Assembly: GCF_017347605.1 (NCBI RefSeq)
Contig: NZ_AP024484.1
Coordinates: 1,517,501-1,581,500, forward strand
DNA length: 64,000 bases
Origin: Prevotella herbatica
Lineage (GTDB): Bacteria; Bacteroidota; Bacteroidia; Bacteroidales; Bacteroidaceae
Direction of reading: 5' to 3'
Both the position numbers and the translations under genes were made by a program. The notes under the pieces were generated by a model. The model did not search any database. It saw only the letters and a program-made list of their open reading frames with translations, and was not told where the DNA came from. Positions 10,016 through 17,277 of the stretch are shown here, in pieces. Numbering within the stretch: the stretch's first letter is position 1; the number at the start of each line of letters is the position of its first letter.

Positions 10016-12682
10016 ATGGCTAAGGACGAAAAAGGACTTACGCCGATGATGAAACAGTTCTTTTCGCTAAAGGCAAAACATCCTGATGCGCTGATGCTGT
10101 TTCGTTGTGGCGATTTCTATGAAACATATTGTGATGATGCTGTCGAGGCAAGTAAAATCCTAGGTATTACGCTTACAAGGCGTAATAACGGTGGTGAAAC
10201 TGGTTCTGCAGCAATGGCAGGATTCCCTCATCATGCATTGGATACCTATTTGCCGAAACTTATTCGCGCCGGAAAGCGTGTGGCTATTTGCGATCAGCTT
10301 GAAGATCCCAAAAAGAAGCGTGAGCAGATTAAGGGTAAGAAGGGATTGAGCGATATGGATAAGATGGTGAAACGTGGAATTACAGAACTTGTAACTCCAG
10401 GTGTAGCCATGAGTGACAATGTGCTGAACTATAAGGAAAACAACTTCCTTGCCGCTGTGCATTTCGGAAAGGCCTCTTGTGGTGTTAGTTTCCTGGACAT
10501 TTCTACCGGTGAGTTTATCACGGGCGAAGGAACTTATGATTACGTTGAGAAGTTATTAGGTAATTTTATGCCAAAGGAAGTTCTCTATGACCGTAATTAT
10601 AAGAAAGAATTTGAATGCTATTTCGGTAATAAGTTTTGTGTTTTTGAACTTGATGATTGGGTGTTTACAGAACAAAGTGCCAAACAGAAGCTTCTTAAAC
10701 ATTTCGGAACAAAGAGCCTTAAAGGTTTTGGAGTTGAACACTTAAAAAATGGTATTATAGCCAGTGGAGCTATTATGCAGTATCTTGAGATAACTCAGCA
10801 TACTCATATTAGTCATATTACGTCTCTTTCACGAATAGAAGAGGAAAAGTATGTAAGGCTTGACCGTTTTACAATACGTTCTTTGGAGATTATTGCTCCA
10901 ATGCAGGATGACGGAAGTTCGTTACTTGCTGTGATAGACCGTACTGTTACTCCAATGGGAGGGCGAATGCTGCGAAGATGGCTTGTATTTCCACTAAAAG
11001 AGGTTCATCCTATACAGGAACGCCTTGACATTGTGGAGTATTTCTTTAGAGAGCCTGAATTCAGACAGATTGTAGATGACCAATTGCATCGTGTAGGCGA
11101 TTTGGAACGTATCATATCTAAGGTTGCCGTAGGACGTGTTTCTCCGCGTGAAGTCGTTCAACTAAAGAATGCTCTTGACGCTATTCGCCCAATAAAAACA
11201 GCTTGTCTTTATGCCAACAATGATGCGCTGAAACGCATCGGTGAACAGCTGAATCTTTGTGAAAGTATAAAAGACCGTATTGAAAAAGAAATACAACCAG
11301 ATCCACCGCAGCTTGTAAACAAAGGCGATGTAATAGCTAGCGGATACAATGAGGAACTTGACGAATTGCGATCAATAAGCCGAAACGGTAAGGATTATCT
11401 ATTGAAGATACAGGAAAAGGAGATCGAAGCCACTGGCATATCAAGTCTAAAAGTGGGATACAACAACGTTTTCGGATATTATCTTGAGGTAAGAAATACG
11501 TTTAAGGATAAAGTTCCTGAAGAGTGGATAAGAAAGCAGACGCTGGCTCAGGCAGAACGTTATATTACACAGGAATTGAAAGAATATGAGGAGAAAATTC
11601 TGGGTGCTGAAGAAAAGATATTGGCTCTTGAGACAAGATTGTTTAATGAGTTGATAGTTGATATGCAGGACTTTATTCCTCAGATACAGATAAACGCCAA
11701 CTTGCTTGCTCATAACGACTGTCTTCTTAGTTTCGCTAAAATATCAGAGGAAAATCGCTATGTGCGCCCTGTTATTGATGACAGCGATGTAATAGATATT
11801 AAACAAGGAAGACACCCTGTGATTGAGACACAATTGCCTTTAGGCGAGAGTTATGTGCCAAATGACGTGTATCTTGATACTGAAAAACAACAGATAATGA
11901 TGATTACTGGTCCTAATATGGCTGGTAAATCGGCTCTGTTGCGTCAAACTGCATTGATAGTACTCTTATCCCAAGTAGGATGCTTTGTGCCAGCAGAAAG
12001 CGCAAGAATAGGCTTAGTCGATAAAATCTTTACTAGGGTAGGAGCAAGCGATAATATTTCACTTGGTGAATCTACATTTATGGTTGAAATGACTGAGGCT
12101 GCCAATATCCTGAATAATGTTTCTTCTAAGAGTCTTGTCTTGTTTGATGAACTGGGGCGAGGAACAAGCACTTATGATGGTATAAGTATAGCTTGGGCTA
12201 TTGTGGAATATCTGCACGAACATTCAAAAGCTCGTGCACGTACGCTTTTTGCAACTCACTATCATGAACTTAATGAGATGGAGAAGAACTTTTCTCGCAT
12301 TAAGAATTATAATGTAAGCGTTAAGGAGGTTGATAACAAAGTTATATTCCTTCGCAAGTTAATGCGTGGAGGCAGTGAACATTCATTTGGTATTCATGTT
12401 GCCGAGATTGCTGGTATGCCACGTTCTATCGTGAAGCGCGCCAATGTGATATTAAAGGAATTAGAGGCTGATAATGCTGGAGTAGGGGGCGCAGGTAAGC
12501 CGAATACTGCAAAGATTGCGGAACACTCAGGCGATATGGAACTGAGCTTCTTCCAACTTGATGATCCTGTGTTGACTCAGATTCGTGATGAGATCTTAGG
12601 ACTTGACGTTAATAACCTCACTCCTGTTGATGCCTTAAACAAACTGAATGATATCAAGAAGATATTAAGAGGCAAGGCATAG
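10016..12682 (+). CDS. mutS: DNA mismatch repair protein MutS
   Basis: An 888-residue mismatch-recognition ATPase of post-replicative repair. The mismatch-reading Phe-X-Glu motif is F34-Y35-E36 (CGDFYETY), so this is the repair-type MutS1 rather than MutS2. The Walker A motif GPNMAGKS is near residues 632-639, followed by the Walker B/signature region [14 protein letters not shown] and the [14 protein letters not shown]-loop region. The linker and lever (about 250-560) are intact, and the length is normal. It has its own promoter and a hairpin terminator just downstream, so it is probably monocistronic. Confidence 0.97.
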   Translation: MAKDEKGLTPMMKQFFSLKAKHPDALMLFRCGDFYETYCDDAVEASKILGITLTRRNNGGETGSAAMAGFPHHALDTYLPKLIRAGKRVAICDQLEDPKKKREQIKGKKGLSDMDKMVKRGITELVTPGVAMSDNVLNYKENNFLAAVHFGKASCGVSFLDISTGEFITGEGTYDYVEKLLGNFMPKEVLYDRNYKKEFECYFGNKFCVFELDDWVFTEQSAKQKLLKHFGTKSLKGFGVEHLKNGIIASGAIMQYLEITQHTHISHITSLSRIEEEKYVRLDRFTIRSLEIIAPMQDDGSSLLAVIDRTVTPMGGRMLRRWLVFPLKEVHPIQERLDIVEYFFREPEFRQIVDDQLHRVGDLERIISKVAVGRVSPREVVQLKNALDAIRPIKTACLYANNDALKRIGEQLNLCESIKDRIEKEIQPDPPQLVNKGDVIASGYNEELDELRSISRNGKDYLLKIQEKEIEATGISSLKVGYNNVFGYYLEVRNTFKDKVPEEWIRKQTLAQAERYITQELKEYEEKILGAEEKILALETRLFNELIVDMQDFIPQIQINANLLAHNDCLLSFAKISEENRYVRPVIDDSDVIDIKQGRHPVIETQLPLGESYVPNDVYLDTEKQQIMMITGPNMAGKSALLRQTALIVLLSQVGCFVPAESARIGLVDKIFTRVGASDNISLGESTFMVEMTEAANILNNVSSKSLVLFDELGRGTSTYDGISIAWAIVEYLHEHSKARARTLFATHYHELNEMEKNFSRIKNYNVSVKEVDNKVIFLRKLMRGGSEHSFGIHVAEIAGMPRSIVKRANVILKELEADNAGVGGAGKPNTAKIAEHSGDMELSFFQLDDPVLTQIRDEILGLDVNNLTPVDALNKLNDIKKILRGKA

Positions 12683-12699
12683 ATTGCTTATCATATAAG

Positions 12700-12750
12700 A
12701 AAAAGTCCATTGACAAACGAGTTCTTCTCATTCAGTCAATGGACTTTTTT
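12700..12750. terminator. Bidirectional terminator between mutS and lgt
   Basis: AAAAAGTCCATTGAC (12700-12714) and GTCAATGGACTTTTTT (12735-12750) form a 13-15 bp stem with A- and T-runs on both sides, which serves the convergent mutS and lgt transcripts. Confidence 0.85.
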
Positions 12751-12773
12751 GTTTGATAATATCTTATTATAGC

Positions 12774-13637
12774 TTATTTCTTAGATCTGAACATACAATA
12801 TATGCCCAATATTACGAAAGGTATGCTTAGAATCTGTCCCATGTTTATTAGCATTCCTGACTCAAAATTAACTTGAATATCTTTTGTGTATTCAATGAAG
12901 AAGCGGAATGTGAATATAAGAGTTATGCAGAGACCAAAATAAAAGCCTGTACCGACTTTTTTCTTTGCGACACGATAGAAGTACCATCCTACGAAAAAGA
13001 ACACCGCATAAGCAATTGCTTCATATAATTGACCTGGATGGCGTGGGTACTTATCTACCTTTTCGAAGATGAAAGCCCATGGAACTGATGTAACTTTACC
13101 TATGATTTCACTGTTCATAAGGTTTCCCAATCTTATAAAACATGCTGTGATAGGCGTTGCAATAGCTATGTTATCAAGCACCTGCCACATTTTTACGCCA
13201 GTATTCTTGCAGTATAGCCATAGGGCGATCATCAGTCCAATTGTTCCACCGTGACTAGCCAGTCCTTCATAACCTGTGAACTTTATGGTACCATCGGTCA
13301 TGAAGTGTATCGGTAGAAACATCTCAATGAAATGCTGACCTGAAGTAAGGAAATAATCAGGCTGATAGAATATGCAATGACCTAACCTGGCACCAATGAG
13401 AATACCAAGGAAACAGTAGATGAAGAGGGGATCAAAGACATTCTTCTCAACCTTTTTTCCGTTTACTGTCGTGGTGATTGTTGTTATGTTTTGGTTGTTG
13501 AACAACCATTTCACCATAAAATAGGCTCCGATAAGTCCGGCAAGCCAGCATAGTGAATACCAGCGTAGACCCCAATTGCCAATTTGAATGGCGTAAATAT
13601 CGGGATTCCAGACGATGTAGTTTAATAATTGAACCAT
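12774..13637 (-). CDS. lgt: Prolipoprotein diacylglyceryl transferase
   Basis: A 287-residue inner-membrane enzyme that transfers diacylglycerol from phosphatidylglycerol to the lipobox cysteine of prelipoproteins. About seven hydrophobic segments are visible. The family signature region appears as [15 protein letters not shown] and [14 protein letters not shown], which contain the conserved His and Arg of Lgt enzymes. It lies 44 nt downstream of ychF on the same strand and is probably cotranscribed with it. Its substrates within the window would include the lipoproteins encoded at 15897-16487 and 32889-33686. Confidence 0.95.
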   Translation of the reverse strand: MVQLLNYIVWNPDIYAIQIGNWGLRWYSLCWLAGLIGAYFMVKWLFNNQNITTITTTVNGKKVEKNVFDPLFIYCFLGILIGARLGHCIFYQPDYFLTSGQHFIEMFLPIHFMTDGTIKFTGYEGLASHGGTIGLMIALWLYCKNTGVKMWQVLDNIAIATPITACFIRLGNLMNSEIIGKVTSVPWAFIFEKVDKYPRHPGQLYEAIAYAVFFFVGWYFYRVAKKKVGTGFYFGLCITLIFTFRFFIEYTKDIQVNFESGMLINMGQILSIPFVILGIYCMFRSKK

Positions 13638-13681
13638 AATATCAGCTTATGATATCCTTGTCTTTTCAGACTTCGGATTGT

Positions 13682-14785
13682 TTATACGTTAAATCTAAAG
13701 TGCATGATGTCGCCATCCTGAACTTCGTATTCCTTACCTTCGACACCTAGTTTTCCTGCTTCACGTATGGCTGTTTCTGTGCCATATTTGATATAATCTT
13801 CATATTTGATCACCTCAGCGCGGATAAAACCTTTTTCAAAATCTGTGTGGATAACTCCGGCACACTGTGGGGCTTTCCAACCCTTGTGGTATGTCCAAGC
13901 CTTTACTTCCATTTCTCCAGCGGTGATGAAAGTCTGTAAATTAAGTAGTTGGTAAGCCTTCTTTATCAGTCGGTTTACACCACTTTCCTTCAATCCTAGT
14001 TCTTCAAGAAACATCTGTTTGTCTTCGTATGTTTCAAGGGATGCAATGTCTTCCTCTGTTTTTGCGGCAATAATCATTGCTTCAGCACCTTCATTTGCAG
14101 CAATTTCTTCAACTTGTTTTGAGTATTCGTTGCCATCTTTAGCACTAGTTTCGTCAACATTACAAACGTAGAGTACTGGCTTTGTGGTTAGAAGGAACAG
14201 GTCATGTGCAGCTTGTTGCTCATCTTTGCTTTCAAAGGTAGCCTCGCGTGCATTTTTGCCCTGTTCAAGGATTGCCTTGTATGTTTCAAGAACAGTGCAA
14301 AGCACCTTTGCGTCCTTATTGCCGGCAGCTGCAGCTTTTTGCTGTTTAGCCATTTGTGAGTCTATTGTTTCAAGGTCTTTCAACTGTAACTCTGTATCGA
14401 TTATTCCTTTGTCTGATAATGGATCTACAGCCATTCCGCCCTCACGAACAATATTGTCGTCGTCAAAGCAACGGATAACATGTATAATGGCATCACATTC
14501 GCGGATGTTACCAAGGAATTTGTTTCCAAGGCCTTCACCTTTACTAGCTCCTTTTACAAGTCCAGCTATGTCAACAATTTCACATGTTGCTGGTACGATA
14601 CGTCCTGGATGAATAATTTCCGCAAGTTTGGTGAGTCGCTCGTCTGGAACGGTGATTACACCAAGATTTGGTTCAATAGTACAGAAAGGAAAGTTTGCTG
14701 ACTGTGCCTTAGCACTAGACAGACAGTTAAATAAAGTAGACTTACCTACGTTTGGTAAACCTACAATACCACATTTTAATGCCAT
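13682..14785 (-). CDS. ychF: Redox-responsive Obg-family ATPase YchF
   Basis: A 367-residue P-loop protein with Walker A GLPNVGKST at residues 8-16, switch region DIAGLVKGASKGEGLG and, in place of the usual NKxD, the NVDE element (CNVDE) typical of YchF, which binds ATP in preference to GTP. A coiled-coil insertion lies in the middle and a TGS domain (about residues 283-366) at the C terminus. It associates with ribosomes and influences stress responses. It is the first gene of the ychF-lgt pair. A minus-strand TAATTTTG box sits about 64 nt upstream. Confidence 0.95.
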   Translation of the reverse strand: MALKCGIVGLPNVGKSTLFNCLSSAKAQSANFPFCTIEPNLGVITVPDERLTKLAEIIHPGRIVPATCEIVDIAGLVKGASKGEGLGNKFLGNIRECDAIIHVIRCFDDDNIVREGGMAVDPLSDKGIIDTELQLKDLETIDSQMAKQQKAAAAGNKDAKVLCTVLETYKAILEQGKNAREATFESKDEQQAAHDLFLLTTKPVLYVCNVDETSAKDGNEYSKQVEEIAANEGAEAMIIAAKTEEDIASLETYEDKQMFLEELGLKESGVNRLIKKAYQLLNLQTFITAGEMEVKAWTYHKGWKAPQCAGVIHTDFEKGFIRAEVIKYEDYIKYGTETAIREAGKLGVEGKEYEVQDGDIMHFRFNV

Positions 14786-14848
14786 ATTCTTTAAACGTTT
14801 AAATGAGCCAATCTTCCCTTCGATCGGCTATTACTTTTTATTTGTTTG

Positions 14849-14856
14849 CAAAATTA
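14849..14856 (-). promoter_or_regulatory. -7 box upstream of ychF
   Basis: TAATTTTG on the minus strand. No good TTTG is found 19 nt further upstream, so only half of the consensus is present. Confidence 0.45.
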
Positions 14857-15046
14857 CACAAAATATCATAAAGGTAAAAGTAAAAAGGGATTTTTAAGGA
14901 TAAAAAGGGAAAATAAGTAATAAAACATCCTTATCGCATGGTTGTGGATGTGGAAACACATCATGACTACATGTATTTTGTTTATTTCATAATTGGGCGT
15001 TGTTGTTCATATTGCTATCTAATGAATCATTATGTTCTATCATAGT
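14857..15046. other. Gene-free spacer
   Basis: AT-rich, without a supportable reading frame or hairpin. It separates the ychF promoter from the repeated element that starts at 15047. Confidence 0.5.
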
Positions 15047-15673
15047 CAATAAAAAAATATTTTTTTGATTTTTTAATGCCATTTCCTACATGATTTTGCG
15101 AAACGCATTGTCATACAATATGTTAGCTAATGTAGGAGAGTCCGTTCTTATACATTTTAGGGAGTGATTAGGCCCTAATCACTCTATTGTCCTACATGCT
15201 TTGCATAGTGATTAGGGTCTAATCACTCAAAGGCGCACCGAAAAAGGTGATTTTATTTTTGCTGTGCTTTGTATATTTTGGCGATAATAGAATTGATTAT
15301 CATTATAGTTTCTGCAATATCTTACTGACTAGGTTGATATATAGAAATGTTTTATGAAACAGTTTAGTTTAAAAATTTTATTTATAAATAGAAATGAAAT
15401 TCTTTTTTTCTTTATTTCTATGAATGACTTCACTGTGATTTGCTTTACTGCTGAGGACATGGAGTATTGGGCAACATAAGAAGCGTCTTTAGTCTTGCAA
15501 TATGATCAAAATCCTTTGTTTTAGGTACAAATACGTGTTTATAGTGTAGGAATCATGTAGGAAAGGTGTAGGATAAGGCACTCATATACATGGTGTAAGA
15601 TGCTGACTAATAGCTATTTAAGTAAAAAATGTATATAGTGTAGGTTGTTTTTCTTTTTTTTCTGGATTCTTTG
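15047..15673 (+). repeat. Non-coding repeated element, copy L (inverted partner at 50909-51611)
   Basis: The sequence aligns end to end with the reverse complement of 50909-51611. The best block, 15075-15269 against 51582-51388, runs 195 bp without gaps and with 19 mismatches by hand count. The blocks TAGGTACAAATACGTG, TAGCTATTTAAGT and TGTAGGTT plus a T-run are shared near the other end. No open frame is conserved between the copies. Inside lie two 21 bp palindromes (15163-15183, 15207-15227) and seven TGTAGG motifs on the two strands (near 15084, 15131, 15190, 15545, 15556, 15567, 15639). Its function is unknown: a mobile-element remnant, a replication- or partition-like site, or a regulatory RNA. 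Confidence 0.85.
15163..15227. promoter_or_regulatory. Pair of 21 bp palindromes in copy L
   Basis: AGTGATTAGG-n-CCTAATCACT occurs at 15163-15183 (perfect arms) and at 15207-15227 (one arm position changed, AGGGTCT centre). They are 23 bp apart and separated by TCCTACATGC. A pair of long dyads at constant spacing suggests binding sites of a dimeric protein. Confidence 0.6.
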
Positions 15674-15896
15674 TAAATTTATGGTGTGGAATCCTCCAGA
15701 AATGGCTTTGTGTCTAGGTTGTTTATATATTTGTATAGCATACATTTACAAGTTAGTAATGTTAAATGCTTCTTCTTGAAAACCTTACTGGGGTGGCAGA
15801 CATGTTCCTACCATAACTTACGTTTTGGTAGGCTGTCATGTCTCCGTTGTCAATAAAAACTATATTAAACTAATCATAATTGTTGCTTGATACAGT
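15674..15896. other. Spacer with a long interrupted hairpin
   Basis: GACATG-tt-CCTACCA (15799-15813) pairs with TGGTAGG-ctgt-CATGTC (15826-15842). No T-run follows on either strand, so it is not a standard terminator. Nothing else is seen here. Confidence 0.5.
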
Positions 15897-16487
15897 TTAA
15901 TTCACATTATCACTTGTTTTGTTATCTTTTTGGATGTTCATATTTAGAATATTCTTATTCAGTTCAGCTTGCTTCATACTGATTAATATCATTTTTTCAT
16001 TCAGTTTTAACTTTTTGTCATGAATTATACTTTCTATATCCATGTCAATTTTGTCTTTAGATAAAAATGTATTAAACAACTTATTAAACCTCTTAGTTTT
16101 CATAGATTTATATAAATCTAATGCCATTAGTGGATTAGCTTTAATCATGTCAACAGAATCTTTGCTAAGATGAAAATTTTTCTCTTGTGGAGTTAAATCA
16201 GCAGTGATATCATGTTTTCCGGCAAATTCTATTATTGCTGTCACTATTTGTTTTTTTGCATCTTTTATTTCTGGTGAAACGGAGTCTGTCTTTGTCAGTG
16301 AAGAAAATTCTCGAATTTTTTGAAAAGCATTAGCTTCCTTTTCATTTAGAATTTCTAAATCAGCAATCACTGATTTATCAAAAGAATTCTTTTCTTTTGA
16401 AGTTAGTTTAGATGAACACCCACAAGTAAATGTGGATAACATACATGTACACACGAGTACAATAGTGGTAAGTAAATGATTTTTCAT
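15897..16487 (-). CDS. Hypothetical lipoprotein
   Basis: A 196-residue protein of unrecognised family. A hydrophobic N terminus ends in the Cys-rich stretch STFTCGCSSK; C24 is the most likely lipidated cysteine, followed by a Ser/Lys-rich linker. The mature part is highly charged and predicted helical (KEANAFQKIREFSSL, NPLMALDLYKSM, LNEKMILISMKQAELNKNI), without Trp or further Cys residues. It is the last gene of a three-gene minus-strand operon behind two small membrane proteins, with a 17 nt gap, so a joint envelope role is likely. The low GC content and the repeated element just downstream suggest an accessory island. Confidence 0.75.
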   Translation of the reverse strand: MKNHLLTTIVLVCTCMLSTFTCGCSSKLTSKEKNSFDKSVIADLEILNEKEANAFQKIREFSSLTKTDSVSPEIKDAKKQIVTAIIEFAGKHDITADLTPQEKNFHLSKDSVDMIKANPLMALDLYKSMKTKRFNKLFNTFLSKDKIDMDIESIIHDKKLKLNEKMILISMKQAELNKNILNMNIQKDNKTSDNVN

Positions 16488-16504
16488 GGAAATGTGTTTA
16501 TATA

Positions 16505-16750
16505 TTAATTATAATGTATTAGCCATAATACCTCACTAATTATAGCGATAAGGCCGAATGCTAATGATAAATAGTCTTTCTTGCTATCTCTTTTTATGAT
16601 AGTATATATTATAAAGGAAGTCATAATAATAAACGATGTAATAGTTAGCCATACATTTTTACAGATAATCTTATTATAATATTCCTGTACAAAGTAAAAT
16701 AACACAAATAGTAAGTTTACGGTGTTTTTATTTATTCTAATACAGTTCAT
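16505..16750 (-). CDS. Small membrane protein, paralogue of the next gene upstream
   Basis: An 81-residue protein with three hydrophobic segments and a charged loop (KRDSKKDY) between the second and third. It is clearly related to the protein encoded at 16769-16999: both contain ICKNVWLTI, a following hydrophobic stretch ending in IYTI, a K-R/K-DY loop and an L-x-AI(I/V)S C-terminal helix, and both end in YN. I recognise no domain family. The gaps of 18 and 17 nt to its neighbours indicate one transcript. Confidence 0.7.
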   Translation of the reverse strand: MNCIRINKNTVNLLFVLFYFVQEYYNKIICKNVWLTITSFIIMTSFIIYTIIKRDSKKDYLSLAFGLIAIISEVLWLIHYN

Positions 16751-16768
16751 ATAATTATCATGTATATT

Positions 16769-16999
16769 TTAATTATAAAAGACTACCCAGAATGTTTGTG
16801 ATACAATAGCTAATAGTCCTATTCCTACAGCCCAATAGTCTCTTTTGCACTCTATTTTTACAATAGTGTATATTAGATAGGAAATTAATATTAGAAATGT
16901 AATGATAGTTAACCATACGTTTTTACAGATACTTTTCAAAAAAAATTCTTGACCTAGATAATAGAAAACAAATAATGCGTTTATTGTGTATTTGTCCAT
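16769..16999 (-). CDS. Small membrane protein, first gene of the operon
   Basis: A 76-residue protein with three hydrophobic segments (about 6-23, 27-46, 53-74) and a charged loop KIECKRDYW. It is a tandem paralogue of the 81-residue protein that follows. No signal peptide cleavage site is evident, so it is likely an inner-membrane protein. It leads a three-gene operon ending in a lipoprotein. A TAACTTTG box about 100 nt upstream may be the promoter. The paralogy and the conserved ICKNVWLTI motif support real coding. The function is unknown; immunity-like or toxin-like roles are conceivable but have no direct evidence. Confidence 0.7.
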   Translation of the reverse strand: MDKYTINALFVFYYLGQEFFLKSICKNVWLTIITFLILISYLIYTIVKIECKRDYWAVGIGLLAIVSQTFWVVFYN

Positions 17000-17098
17000 A
17001 ATGATTAATTTTAGTTTAGATTAAAAATATTATGCTTGATTATCAAGATTTATAGTGCATGGTAACCTCGCGATTTGTTTCTTGGTATTATTAATTTG

Positions 17099-17106
17099 CA
17101 AAGTTA
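17099..17106 (-). promoter_or_regulatory. -7 box of the small membrane protein operon
   Basis: TAACTTTG on the minus strand, 100 nt upstream of the first ATG. No matching TTTG lies at the usual distance. Confidence 0.4.
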
Positions 17107-17196
17107 TGCAAAAATTATATTTAATAGATAGTTTCTTTGTTTCATAAATTTTGCGTTATGTAACAAAACAAGGTTATGAAACAGATTATGCAAACA

Positions 17197-17250
17197 AGAC
17201 AGACGAAACGTACGATTTAAATAATTAATGTTCGTACGTTTCGTCTGTCT
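17197..17250 (-). terminator. Hairpin downstream of polA
   Basis: A perfect 19 bp stem (AGACAGACGAAACGTACGA at 17197-17215 with its complement at 17232-17250) and a 16-nt AT loop, 27 nt past the polA stop. On the minus strand it is followed by TGTTTG, a weak T-tract. A terminator is the simplest reading. Confidence 0.65.
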
Positions 17251-17277
17251 TCTCAATATGTTTGATAGAGCATTATA

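Noticed and set aside
15799..15842. Terminator at the long hairpin after the lipoprotein gene
   Set aside because: No T-run follows on either strand and the stem is interrupted.
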